DNA from: Lophium mytilinum
Lineage: Eukaryota; Ascomycota; Dothideomycetes; Mytilinidiales; Mytilinidiaceae
Direction: 5' to 3'
Assembly (NCBI GenBank): GCA_010093605.1
Contig: MU004199.1
Coordinates: 1,061,609-1,125,608 of the forward strand
Length of the DNA stretch: 64,000 bases
Shown: piece by piece, positions 21,937 to 33,732 of the stretch
How positions within the stretch are numbered: the stretch's first letter is position 1
Layout of the letters: each line of letters begins with the position of its first letter
Program-made: the position numbers and the translations under genes
The notes under the pieces: model-generated
What the model was told of the DNA's origin: nothing
The model's database searches: none
Seen by the model: the letters and a program-made list of their open reading frames with translations, nothing else

Positions 21937-23212
21937 TTTTACGTGAAACGTTGTGAAGCATGAAATCTTAGTGCGAGCGGACCTAGTCTATAAGCAAGAG
22001 AGCAGATTCAGCCTCATCAAGGCTATGTCTGGACACTCCTGCACGGATATTCTAAAGCGGTACAGCTTGTGGCCGCATGCTGCTGCGTAACAAGGCGTTT
22101 CTAACCCTGGAAAGACTATTCCGGCCAATCAAACCGCTCTCATCAGCTTTCCAGTGACGCCCCCAATGTACATCCGGATTCACGCTTATCCGGAACAGCC
22201 ACACATATTCAGCCTACCAATGATGTGTGAGTTGCGAGGTCAAGCCGCACGCTCGGGCCTCCGTCGCCAAATTCTCTCTTCTTCTTCATCTATGTTGCAA
22301 CGCTACAACACTTCCAAAGATACTATAAGCTGGTCCAAGGAGCTTGCCAGCCCTGCTATACATGATAGGCTACTTTGGTGGGTATGCTTACATTGGTCAA
22401 TTATTCCGGATGGGCGTAGATTCCGGATGTGCGTTTGGGGCTGCATATTCTATTTTACCCTTGCAGCCACCTGCACGCTAGGTAATCATAACATGCAGCC
22501 ACAAGCTGTATTCTAATGTATTGGCTGTCGCAAAAGCAAATTTAGAACAAGCGGAATCTGGGGCTGTGCCCGCGCCCTCGCTCTAGTCAGCTCGCTCTAC
22601 GTTGGAATAGCAGTGAGGGGCTGAGGACAAACGATATTGGAAGCTCTTTGTTGCACATACTTTTGTGGCTGCATCATAGTAGGCGAGGGGAGTGATGTCG
22701 GTAAAGGCATTGAGGTAGGAAACCTCCCTATCAACCACAAACCATTGAAGTTCAGTGTTACCACTTTTGGGGTTGTTATGAGAGCAATCACTGGCTGCAG
22801 GAACACGCCAGAAGAGGAGCTCCGGCTGGTGTCACACATAATGGCGAACTTTGCGACGCTTAGCGGTACTAGTAAGTTAAGCTTATTTGCAAAGGAGACT
22901 CTAAGAACTTTATATCTAGAGATGACCTAGGACTTCGGGATTTCAGCGTAGAACGATACCTAGGTATTTCGTATGTGCAGCCATGTACAAAGCCTGGTAT
23001 AAGCTATTGGCCTGTTTGAACCTCTCTCGTGCAGCCACGACACCTCCCCAAACATCCACCACCACTCCGCGGATTCCCTGGGCCCGCACCTTTGAACCGT
23101 CGCCACGAGGCATCGTACATGCAGGAAGCCGGAAAAGGGTCCGCCGCCAGCCCATCTTTCCAGGTGGGCCTCAGCAAATAGCACGACTTCGCTAGTTATA
23201 TATGCCTTTTCA
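21937..23212. other. intergenic, no gene seen
   Basis: Short frames on both strands without motifs. Nothing could be supported. Confidence 0.35.
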
Positions 23213-25067
23213 TCATGAAACATTCCATCTGCCAAGACTAAGAGCCGCATCCATCGCAGCTCGTCTCCGGCGTCTATTTTGCGACTCAGCTATCGTAGGA
23301 CGGGTAATCGGCTCGCCTTTAGTGTTTTCCTGGGACGACAAGGACGTTATCGAGATCGTCGGAGAGACTGGGGAGGGGTACGACGATATGCTGCTTGCTC
23401 TAAGTTTTGACGGTGGCCGTGAGCTCGTCGGCTTTATTGGGTAAGAAGGTTGAATCTGATCGCTAAAGTATTGACTCGGTTTTGGAGGTATTGATGGGTA
23501 GTAAGGGGGGGTAACCTCGAGCCCGGCCTCCATGGATAGCGATGGTTTTCGTCTATCGGAGTACAGATTTGATACCGGGGGTATATTTGGAGTCATCGAT
23601 GTACTATCTTGAGTTCGGATCGTCGGAGACGACGACTGAGGACTTGTAATATCCCTCCTCTCTTGTAGATACCTGAGATATGGATCCAGCCCACGCTCGA
23701 CATCTGGGCCTTTGACAGGGGGAGAGCTATCAGTGGGCAGTTCGACATACCCGATGCGGTACGGATTCTGGTATGGGGTTATGGCCGCTTGGTGGGCGGC
23801 CAACTCCACTGGCACCGGCCCTTGGACGACCACGACTTCCTTCGCTGGCAAAACCGCTTGCCTGGTTGATGTGCTTCCAGTTTCTACCGACACGGAGCTC
23901 ATCATCTGGAGCAGACTTGGCCTGGTACCCAAAGAAATTTGAGTTGCGGAGGCAGGAAGTGGTCTTCGGTTGACTGAGTATCTTCTCGTATCCCACCCGG
24001 CTACTGCTGCTTGTTGGTGTGTGTCTGTGGGCGGGTTGTAACTCGAAGTTGAACCCGCTGATTGGGATATCGTGCTATCTGAAGGGGCTGGTGGATACTG
24101 TGCAGGTCGTTGATTTATGTTCAAGTCCCCAGGTTTACTAGCAAGCTCCCAGGGGTCTACAGGTCCAAGCCGATTGGGAGAATTAACAGAGTCCAGCTCC
24201 GCAATATAGTCGTTCGAAGGGTAGTTTGGATTTGGCGAAGCTTTGTAAGCCCTCACGTCCCATCCTGGAAAGAAGGCCTCAGAATGTTGCGTCTTATCTG
24301 ACTGATTCGAACTTCGTACGGGCGGCGGTGTTCCCGGTTCCCACCGTGGAGGACATGCCGCTGTGGATTGGATATTGGGCTGCGGTACATTCTCTATCTC
24401 TAAACCGGCATCAGTACTTGTCATGGGGTAAATAAACACAGGAACAATGCGTACGTGTTGCCTCAATCTTCCTCTCAATCGCTGTCTCCTCCGCGATAGT
24501 CTCTTCTTTCCTCCTAGCCTTCTTCCTTCTGCTATACGGACTCTTGAAATCTAGATCGTCAATCACAGCATCATACATCGGCGGCGGCCCTAGTCCCTCC
24601 TTATCTTGATTGATACCTCCATTGCCTCCGCCATCAGCTTTCGTCTCAAGCTGATGCAGTTGCCCCAAAACCAGCGTCAGGCTCTGATGACAAGCACTCA
24701 TTTCCATCCGCCGATTATCCAGGTTCTCGCGATCATTCATGAGCCAACGTACTCGATGCCCAAAGCTAATCGTTCCGTCCCTTTCCTTGTCGCTTCGCGC
24801 TCTCTCCACATACAACCCGATCTCATTCAGCGCGCATTTCGTGCCATAAACTTTACTCTCTATCCAGCGTTTCTTATCCGGGTTTTGGTCAAGCGAGGCC
24901 CGAATAGACGGCTGGTGCAGCAGTCGCTCGCATTCAGAAAGGTCGGATCGCACGTTCTGAATCATTCGTACGAAGACGTTGTTTTCGTCGTCCACGTCAT
25001 TCAGCCGGATCACGAACTCGGAGAAGTTCCAGAGCGTGTTGATACCGCTGAAGATGCCGCCGTCCAT
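23213..25067 (-). CDS. conserved fungal hypothetical protein, helical N-terminus and disordered tail
   Basis: Exons 25067-24455 and 24399-23213 with a 55-nt intron (TACTGATG branch) give 599 aa. Residues 1-150 look helical: MDGGIFSGINTLWNFSEF, then VFVRMIQNVRSDLSECERLL, KCALNEIGLYVERAR and SFGHRVRWLMNDRENL. I recall this type of N-terminus from many Pezizomycotina hypothetical proteins, but cannot name a domain. A basic KKARRKEE stretch near residue 190 could be a nuclear signal or membrane-proximal patch. The remaining ~400 residues are Pro/Ser/Gln/Tyr-rich and look disordered, with two related PGWDVRAYK / AGWDTRRYS motifs. Function unknown. Confidence 0.75.
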
Positions 25068-25515
25068 TCTGGATGTGGGGATCCGTGGCTATAGATCATT
25101 CAGCCTCCTACGGAGGGTACCATAACTAATTTCAAGTGAAGAGACGCCACGAGTCTGGAGTTGGAGGTTTATCAGTGGAATTCTGCGGGTGTCGACGTGC
25201 TATCGACAAGGCTGAGACACAACCCCTCCTTCCCGCCGTGCCGTGGCGTTTACGGGCTTAAACCATGCCCGACACGAAAATAGCAATTACTACATGAAGC
25301 ATGTCTTAGCTACACAAGCCCATGGCTCTAGACTATTTGAAGGAGTCCGCTTCCCCGAAGCCGAATGGGACGGGCTTCCTTAATCTAGACATCACGTTCA
25401 CAGGCCAGGAGGTCTCAGCAAGAACAAAGGTTGTCCAAACTCGATTCAGACATGTCTTCTGCTACATAGCCAATCACGCATTACTACTCATTATGCCAGA
25501 TCAAAAACATATCCA
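25068..25515. other. intergenic, no gene seen
   Basis: It lies between the start of one minus-strand gene and the stop of the next. No structure noticed. Confidence 0.35.
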
Positions 25516-27017
25516 TCAAGCCGTCTCCATATTCGCAAATACACGCGGCGGATTTAGCAACCGTGCGTTCTCATCGCTCGTCTGGAGCAAGGCTGGGAAG
25601 ACCACGAGCTTGCCTTGCGCAGACCACTGGAACACAAATGTGCTGGGCTGCGAGAAGAGCAAGAACGCAAAGGATGCTGCTCGCTGTATAACGCTTTGAA
25701 GATTGCGAAGGCGCGGGGCGTCATCCTGCGGCGAGATCACGAAAGGGCGAAGAACACCATCTACGGCTGTAAGGGTGGCCGCAATGCTGTGGCTGCGCGG
25801 GTCTGAGTCGCTGATCGTCTTGCTGCTGTAGCGGGAGGAAAGGAGGGTAGCCGAGATAGAGTGCCATTTGCTCTTGAGGGCGAGTTGTCCTGAGATTCAT
25901 CAGTGACTGTATTATTCAATGGTCAAGAATAGCACTTACCAGCATTCGATCCGTCAATTCCAGCCAGTGTGTCGGCGAAAAGTCCGACTTCAGGCGGCAA
26001 CAGCGAGGCTCCTGCTCCGCCTTGTCCTCCGCATCGAGAGAGAATTGCATAGCTCAAGAACAACCGGATTGTTGCAATGCGAGTCCGTGGGTTCAGTAGC
26101 ATGTCGCAGAGTGCCATACTCCGGATCCCAGTGGCTCTCGCTACGTCCTGGAACTCAGACTCATCCACCATTACTGGATCAACCGCCGCTGTGTGGTAGT
26201 ATGTCTGCGCATGGTCCTTAATCTTGGTTCGTATGATGGACAGCTCGCCAATGATGGCGTTGTCTTCAGCGGGCTGCGGGAGTAGGGCATCGACTGGCGA
26301 GATGGCGGTCGCAGTGGCGATCGGAACAGACTTCTCGGCAGGTGTGGCAGCTACCGTACCATTGTAGGGCCCGAGTTGGTGGTTGTAGGCGGCGGACTGT
26401 GCCTGCTGACGCTTCTTGTAGCGCTTGAAGAGGAAGAAGAATACCAAGGCCGCGATTGCGGCGCCAGCAATGAGGCAACCGATGGCTATGCCGGCTGCTG
26501 CACCGCTTGTTACGCCATTAGATTTTACAGCATGCGTCTTTGCGGGTTTGGGTGTGTTGGTTGGGGAGGTCACATTGCCATTGGTAAACGTCGTCGAAGA
26601 AGAGGTGGAGCTGGACGAGGTTTCGGTAGTGCCAGACGTTAGAGTCGAGGCGACTATTGCTGGGGGTGATGTGGAAAAGGCAGGGGAGCTAGTGGGAGTC
26701 GAAGTTGGAGTAGTCGTCGTCGTCTCAACTACAGTAGCTGGCGGACCGGCAGAAGCCGATGTCGAGAACCCGCATACGAAGGTCGCCCGGTCTTTCTCGC
26801 AGAATGGCGTTGGTAAAGATACACAGGGAATTCCCGCCGTTTGGGTAGTGCCACACAGAGTAGAATTCACGTTCGTTTCGGGCCAAAAAACAGCAGTTAC
26901 CAACCCAACCGAAGGTGCGCAGTTCGCTGAGCAAAGCGTAGACAGCGTCGTCGATGCGGCTTGAATCCCCACCTGTGAGACCACATCAAGTGAAGTTGTT
27001 GCGCGAAGTCGGAGCAT
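25516..27017 (-). CDS. single-pass membrane protein with Thr/Ser stalk and long cytoplasmic domain
   Basis: Exons 27017-25941/25940 and then, after a GTAAGT donor at 25939 and a CTGATG branch, a last exon from about 25890 to 25516. The combined product is ~480 aa. The N-terminal ectodomain has six to eight Cys (TLCSANCAPSVG, TLCGTTQTAGIPCVSLP, PFCEKDRATFVCGFS). A ~90-residue Thr/Ser/Pro stalk follows, then one membrane span (GAAAGIAIGCLIAGAAIAALVFFFL) with KRYKKRQQ on the inside. The ~260-residue cytoplasmic part ends with blocks such as GVLRPFVISPQDDAPR and FQWSAQGKLVVFPALLQTSDENARL that look like a conserved domain of unknown name. The first ATG (27017) gives no clean signal peptide, so an upstream exon may be missing. 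It looks like a surface sensor, an inference from architecture only. Confidence 0.75.
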
Positions 27018-28181
27018 GGCTATGGACAAGTGAGTTTGGAGAAAAGACAGTGTTTGAACCGCGGACGAGATCAAACGCAGGCTGAAAGAAGAGAGGGCAA
27101 GGCAGTGCCTGGGAAAATGGGACAAGACTTTAATGGCTTACGACTTGTGCAGCAAATGGATAAATAGAAGGCCGAGATGCTCTTCACTCAGCCGCCCGCA
27201 GCCTGGTGGACCCTAAGGCGCCTCTATCAGACTATCACGACGCCCACGCCATGGACCCCGTGTTTGGGCTCCAATGGTGCCTCCTCGCATACCTGCATTA
27301 TCTCCACAGCGCCAGCTCGGCCGGGCAAGATCAGCGCGAAACTAGAGTAAGCTTTGAGAAGGCTGAGAGACCAGAACATGCAGCCCATGCGGAAGACTGT
27401 TGACGATAGGGGCCAGGCAACCATAACGGGAGCATCGCCGACTCTTTTGATCCAGCCAGCTTCTTCGCCGGCACCTAGACCGGAGCCCAGGCGGAAATTG
27501 TGCCTTGAACCATGCTGTGCGGCGAGGCTGAGGATTGAGGTGCAGCGAGGCTGTGGAACAAGGTGCGTTGAGGTTGAGCACAGTCGTGAAAAGGTCTTGG
27601 CTAGACGGGATGCGGGGCGTACCGGGATTGGGATTGGACGCCAAACGGCCCCCAATCTGTGCCTCAAAAGCCCATGTCTATTCTCATTCAGTAATTCGGT
27701 AAGCTCTACCCTCCATTGGCAATATGTTAAGTACCCCACTTCCTCGCATAAGGTGGTAATTTCAACCAGGCTCCTAATCCCTCTTATTCTGATTCTCGCT
27801 CTCAAGATGTACTTCGTAGAGACAGAGCCACAGAGCCTGTATGATAAGGAACGGCCACTGACCTGGCTTGGAAGATATGTAGGGCGACACGGCAATGGTA
27901 TTGGAGGACAGCCCCTAATCTACTATACCGAAGCCTTCGTCCATTTTCATATCTCGATGCATGGACCTTGACTAGTGGGATGCAAGCCCTCACGGCGAGA
28001 ACGTGACCACGGATCAACTAGAGATGCTTGGGATGCGGCTCTATTCGAGCTCGGACCGGAAGCCCCGCTGGCAGCTCCGTGAGAGAGTCGCGAAAGCTTC
28101 AGACATTCAGCCTTGGGGAATTTTGAGTCTTGCGATACAGCTCATGTCATTCCACTGTCCAACATACGAGTCGACGACATT
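27018..28181. other. intergenic, uncertain coding
   Basis: Frames of 100-220 codons run on both strands between 27227 and 27971. None has a family motif, and the two strands compete equally. A small minus-strand gene with an intron is possible but not supported. Confidence 0.3.
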
Positions 28182-30828
28182 ATGGAGGAGACACGGCCTG
28201 ATCTCATAATTGCTATTGACTTTGGAATGACATGTATGTCTAGAAGCCTAGAATGTCTTTGGTACGCCTGATAAGATGATGCTGACCTCAAGGAAAAGGT
28301 ACCGGTGTCGCGTACGCAAATCCTTCGATCGGCGCTGATACTATTCGGTGGATCCAGCGGTGGCCGGGCCGTATGCAAGCAAATGAAAATAAGGTCCGCT
28401 TCCATACATTGCAGAGACATGCTTTGTAGAGCTCTAGCTGACAACGTACATCAAGGTCCCAACAATACTAGTCTACCCCAATGACCAGCCCAATCCTTCG
28501 TCATGGGGCTTCCTATCCGAAACGATGACCGAGGTGACGGCGGTTGACAAAGAGTTTCGTGAATGGTTCAAGACTTTTCTCGACGAGGGTAGACTGAGTC
28601 AAGCTCAAAGAGACGCCAAAGATCCAGCCGATGTCCCCAAATCCATAGAAGAAGTGGAGAAATTGTTCTGCGACTACTTCAAGTTCCTCTACCAACATAT
28701 CCGATCGAAACTCCAAAATGAGATTGCTGCTCGCTGGGAAGATGCTAGGATTGATTTCATATTCAGTGTTCCAACAACATGGGCGCCAAACCCTACAGTC
28801 GAACGCTTCCGAAAGATCATAGAGCGCGCAGGATTCGGACAATACCCAAGCCACATCGCATCAATCGGGTTGACGGAAGCGGAGGCAGCCGCCGTTCACA
28901 TGTCGCGTGAATCCCCTGCAATATTCCTCGAAAGAGATATACTGGTAGTTTGCGACGTTGGTGGAGGAACGACTGATCTATCAGCGCTCCGAGTCACTGA
29001 CACGGGTAGCGGATCGTTGAGCCTGGAGCAACTAGACGTCGTCTTTGGTGCTAACCTTGGTTCTGCTCAAATTGATCGTGGCTTCGAGAATGCTGCTCTT
29101 CAACGACTGGAGTTTGCGAATCGAAGCCTCCCAATGGGCATCGAAGTCGAAGACGCAGCTTGGGAGATGATGAAGAGCAAAGAATATCAGAATGCGAAAT
29201 GCGATTATGGCGCTGAAGATGATACCCCCATGTTCTCCGTTGCGGTGCCTAAGCTGAGTAGAACGTACACGAATGAGTCTGCGGGGATCATCAATGGTGA
29301 ATTAAGGTTTCAAAGGTACGGCCGAATAGAGATTTGAAAGATGCATGGTCTAATCGGAACGCAGGGATGATTTGAAGATACTCTTTGATGCCCAAGTGAG
29401 TATTGATGAGCTTCGGAAATTCGGGATAGATCAGTTTCTGACGAAAGCAGATCGACAGACTTTTCGGTCTGATAGACAAGCAACTTACACGGATAAACCA
29501 AAAGTTTCCGCAGGAGCAAGTGGTGGGCCAAGCCGTACCTCTCGTTTTCGACCTTTACTTATGCATACAGGCTCATCTTGTCCTTTCCGGAGGTCTGGGT
29601 AACTCCGCATACCTTCAGCAACGATTACGAGAAAGATATGCTTTCGGTCGCGCACCCTTCCCAAATGCCTTGCGCTTGCAAGTTGGAGTAGCTCCGGATC
29701 CACAACTAGTTGTGTGCAAAGGAATTGTCGCCGATCGTATACAAAAGATGAAGAGTGGGAAATCGGTGCTGGGTTGGCGATGCTGTCGGTCCTCCTACGG
29801 AACAATATGCAAAGTCCTTTATAATCCTCAAAATCCGATGCATCACAACAAAGCAACGGAAAGAGATCCAATGGATGGACAGCTGTACATTGCGAACGTC
29901 ATTGACTGGTAAGTTCACTGCCCATCAATTCTTGGATACGCTGACAACCGTTTGATAGGTTCATAAAGCAAGTCAGTTACCTCCGACGAGCTCAACTCAT
30001 CGCGATACTGATGGCAGATAGGGCGACCCAGTATCGATTGACTACCCAATCGTTCGATCATTCAGACAAAAGGTCACGCCAGGCAACCCAAAAAGAGTCT
30101 TTCCCACCGCCGTTATTGAATCTCACCTTGATAAAACCCTTCTGCCTTTCGTCATGGACCATAGTATGCAATTCCTCTCAAGTCGATTCCACTTGGCATA
30201 AACTGACTCGGAGAGCAGATTGTAGGACTTTATGTAGTGTACAGTCCGACTTTTCGACCGTCGAACTTGCCAAGTTTAAGCTTAAGAACAGGCACTTTTG
30301 GAACCGTGGGCAGAAGTACCACCGTGTGGACTACGTTGTAAAAGTTGTCTTAGGTCCCGCAGACATTCGCTTTGAACTCTGTAAGCCCCTCATTTGATCG
30401 TCCTGTCTCGCCAATCAATTTAGCCCCCGCCTCGGCATCACACTCAATCTCCTAACATACAGTCAGGGTGGAACGGCCAAAAGCTCAGCCGCGATGCTCC
30501 CATCAAAGTCGAATGGCACGCAGCGCCCGCTCCCGACCCTTCCACGCTCCCTCCAGCTCCAGATATCAATCCTATGGCGCAACCGCACTTCGGCCTCCCC
30601 ACTGCTCAGTCATGGGGTGGCGTGCCATCACAAAACGGATACGTGCCTGCATCACCACCGATGGCCATGTCGCCGGCGCCCCACATGTCGACTGGATACC
30701 TACCAGCAAGTGTGAATAGCGGCTATGCAAATGGATATGCGAGTCCAAATCCGGGATACGCGTCCCCCGGTGCGAATTATGTCCAACCTGGAGGGAATTA
30801 CCAAAGATACTCCAATGGGGCTTACTGA
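28182..30828 (+). CDS. Hsp70-like (Hsp12A-type) ATPase with prion-like tail
   Basis: Ten exons: 28182-28233, 28299-28393, 28456-29315, 29365-29395, 29451-29522, 29571-29908, 29959-29971, 30022-30163, 30219-30380 and 30467-30828, giving 708 aa. All nine introns (48-86 nt) keep the frame. The actin-like ATPase fold is clear: IIAIDFGMTCTGVAYA (phosphate 1), LVVCDVGGGTTDLSAL (phosphate 2), HLVLSGGLGNSAYLQQRL (adenosine loop). The order matches the fungal Hsp70-like proteins related to animal Hsp12A, including the late ELAKFKLKNRHFWN and GPADIRFEL blocks. There is no canonical Hsp70 substrate-binding domain. The last ~90 residues are Pro/Gly/Tyr/Asn/Ser/Ala-rich with YANGYASPNPGYASPGANY repeats. 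Exon 7 is only 13 nt. The gene ends ~320 bp before the RIP-degraded transposon. Confidence 0.9.
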
Positions 30829-31148
30829 GGACGGAAGTCGCGACTGGCGTACAAGCTTACGACGATACCGAGTATGTCAAAATCAATACCTTGAAATCTG
30901 GACTGCCTTTGCCTGACGGACTGCGTAGCAAGCAGGCCACCCCACACGGCGGTGGTGAGCGGTCAAAACGAAGCCTAAGTAGGGGTAAATTGCGGCATCC
31001 AGCCTTTCGAACCTGATATGCGAGTGAAACAGTACATAGTTTAATGGAGATCCACATTGTCGAAAGCCGCTCGCCACTAGATCAATCTGTTTATAATATA
31101 CTTGATATCCTAACCTATTTAGAGATAGCACGAATCCCCACTCTTTAT
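30829..31148. other. transition from genic to AT-rich DNA
   Basis: 3' flank of the Hsp70-like gene. Base composition drops in G+C over the last ~100 bases before the transposon end, as expected if RIP spread into the flank. No gene. Confidence 0.5.
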
Positions 31149-31346
31149 AATTTATTAGATGCGAAATAGTATAGAATCCTTAGTATATTTTTCTTAGCGT
31201 TCCTTACTAAACTTTATATAAGAATTATAGGGAGCACTACCTAATTAAATATTAGCCTTTTAATATCCCCCTAATAATAATAAGTAAGGTTTCTCTTCTA
31301 TACTATATAGTTACTTACTAATATTTTCTTAGTATTTTAGTAAGCC
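31149..31346 (+). repeat. left terminal inverted repeat
   Basis: 198 bp matching the reverse complement of 36213-36410. I count about 17 differences, every one a C/T or G/A transition with the A or T in this copy. Confidence 0.9.
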
Positions 31347-31455
31347 TACTAACTACCTATAGTAATAGAAGATATATTTTCTTTATACCTAATAATGCGC
31401 CTAAAACCCCCCCTATTTATATAAGTCTAAGAACTACTACTATAGCTAGTATACT

Positions 31456-31545
31456 AAAGGCTATACCTAAGCCTATAAAGGCTACACCTAAGCCTATAAA
31501 GGCTATACTAAAGCCTATAAAGGCTATACTAAAGTCTATAAAGCT
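31456..31545 (+). repeat. ~21-bp tandem repeat, about four copies
   Basis: Units of the form AAAGGCTATACTAAAGCCTAT recur head to tail with small substitutions, just inside the left terminal repeat. Confidence 0.7.
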
Positions 31546-31899
31546 AAAGGCTACTATACTAGTAAGAAAGCCGCCTCTAGCGTGTATATAGACGCCCTCT
31601 ATAAAGGCTAGAGTATTAGTATAGTAGAATATATTACTAGATATACTAAGTAGCTTTTTAAGAGTTAAGGGGGGGCCTATAGAGATAGCTATAAGTAATA
31701 AAAAGAGCTCTAAAAAGGGCTCTAAAAAAGGCTCTAAGAAGATAGATCTAATAGCTATTAGTTCTAGTAGTATTAAGAGTACTACTAGTACTAGTAGTAC
31801 TATCTAGCACTATATTAAAGAGAAGAAAAAAAAGGTTAATAACTTTCTTATTACTCTATTCTATATTCTCTATATTAATAGAAAGAAGATTAGTAATAG

Positions 31900-32720
31900 A
31901 TAACTAGAAAACTCTATATACTTTACTCTTAATATAGAAAACCTAGAGTTTAAGCTAGATATAATAGTATTAATAGCGTAGGTTAATAGTAACTATAAAA
32001 AGAAGTATAAGGTTATCTAGTATACTACTATTATTTATATAATAAAGGGGACTAGAGGCTTTCTTAGCTATAATATAGCTAACTTCTTACTTTTAGAGTT
32101 CTAGCGCGTATTCTATATACTTAATTTAAAGTAGAAGAACTATCTAAAGGCTACTATTTCTACTATATTTAAGTATAAGTTAATATATAAGGCCCCGCCG
32201 CCGCTATTAAAAAAGAGAAAGAAATTAGAGGTACTATTATTATTACTAGCTAGTACGCCCTCTATAGATAGGTTCTATAGTAGGCATTATAGTAATTATA
32301 ATAGAAAGCTATTAGAGTAGTAGATAGTTTATTTAAAATTACTCTTAGTATCTAGCTACTAGTAAGTTAGTATACTATTAATATATAAGTATACTAATAA
32401 CTTCTATACTAATATAGGTAACCTATACTAGGTTAATAATAATAAGAAGTACTATATAATACTCTCTAAATACTATAAGTTATAGGTAGATATAATTACT
32501 TAAAAGGAAGCTATAATTTCTAAGCTACCTAATAAGGTATATAAAAACCTTATAAGAGAGGGTCTAGTTAAAAGTAATTACTAGCGCACTATAAAGTTAA
32601 CTTAGGCGTAGAAGTCTAAAGATAAGATAGCTAGAATATTTAATATAATAGAGCGCTTAATAGAGCTCTAGATATAGTAGAAAGGTATAGAGATAGTAGA
32701 TTAGATAGTATTATAAAGCG
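31900..32720 (+). pseudogene. second coding remnant inside the transposon
   Basis: From about 31,950 to 32,335 one plus-strand frame is interrupted almost only by TAG codons, as expected for RIP of CAG (Gln). Readable pieces include GFLSYNIANFLLLEF, KATISTIFKYKLIYKAPPP and STPSIDRFYSRHYSNYNRKLLE. It lies on the opposite strand from the transposase remnant. I cannot name the family. Confidence 0.45.
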
Positions 32721-33381
32721 CTTCTTTTTAAAGCGCTTCTTTTTTTTCTTCTTCTTCTTCTATATAATCTTAGTATAGTCTACCTCTATAGGCTCTATAG
32801 ATATATATATAGCTCTTCTCCCCTCTACTACTTATACTATAGAGTTATTACTAGCTTATATCTACGCCTTAGCCTCTAATATAGCTACTACTATAGCCGT
32901 AGTATACCCCCTTCTCTAGCTAAGTAGTATTAGCGCACTATTTTTATAGCTTAAGCCTAGTATATATAGAGAAAGATACTAATATACTTAAGTTTTTTTT
33001 CTTCTAGAAGGTTAGAGCTATTATAAATATAGGTATAAAGTAGTAGTAGTAGTATACTATATAAGTAGTTATTAATTAGATATAGAATATTAATTTTCTT
33101 TAGTAAATATAGAATAGATTCTTAAAGGTATACTAGATAGCTCTAGCTCTAGAGCTATTAGATAGAATAGTAATATAGTTTATAAGAGAGCTATATAACT
33201 TTAAGAATTTATATAGATAGAAGAAAGCTATATTAGAGGCGCTAACTATACTAGAAGAAGGCGGGGCTAGTTAGAACAGGCGTAGAATATATAAGAGAGT
33301 TAGAATATAGTTAGGCGTTAGATAGCTACTATTAAATAGAGTAATTAGTATTATTCTATACTATTATAGTTTTATATATAT

Positions 33382-33732
33382 TATATATAGTCTATATAGC
33401 CTTACTATTTAATATATAGTCTATATAGCCTTTCTATTTTAAATTAGGGGCTATTATAAAGTGCGGCTTAAGTATTAGTATAGGTAAAATATAAAAATAT
33501 ATCTTAATATTATACAGCTTAAGTATTAGTAGTAAGGATTTTAATCTAATATTTTAAGGCTTAAGTATTAGCGTAGAGAAAATTTACCCTGCGCTAATAC
33601 TTAAGCCTTAAAATAAGATTCTTACTACTAATACTTAAGCCTTAAAATATTAAAATAAGATTTTTACTACTAATACTTAAGCTATAGGTTAAAGACTATA
33701 TAGAGTATATATAAAATAGAAAGGCTATATAG
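33382..33732. repeat. nested palindromic repeat block
   Basis: Inverted ends CTATATAGCCTTTCTATTTT (33421-33440 and, reversed, 33713-33732) enclose six copies of the 13-mer GCTTAAGTATTAG. Three are forward (33466, 33517, 33559) and three reversed (33594, 33628, 33670). Two more reversed copies lie at 34920 and 34952. A 31-bp unit containing the end sequence is also duplicated in tandem at 33382-33440. Confidence 0.75.

Noticed and set aside
27227-27971. Long overlapping frames on both strands as a gene
   Set aside because: Neither strand shows a family motif or clear splice pattern.
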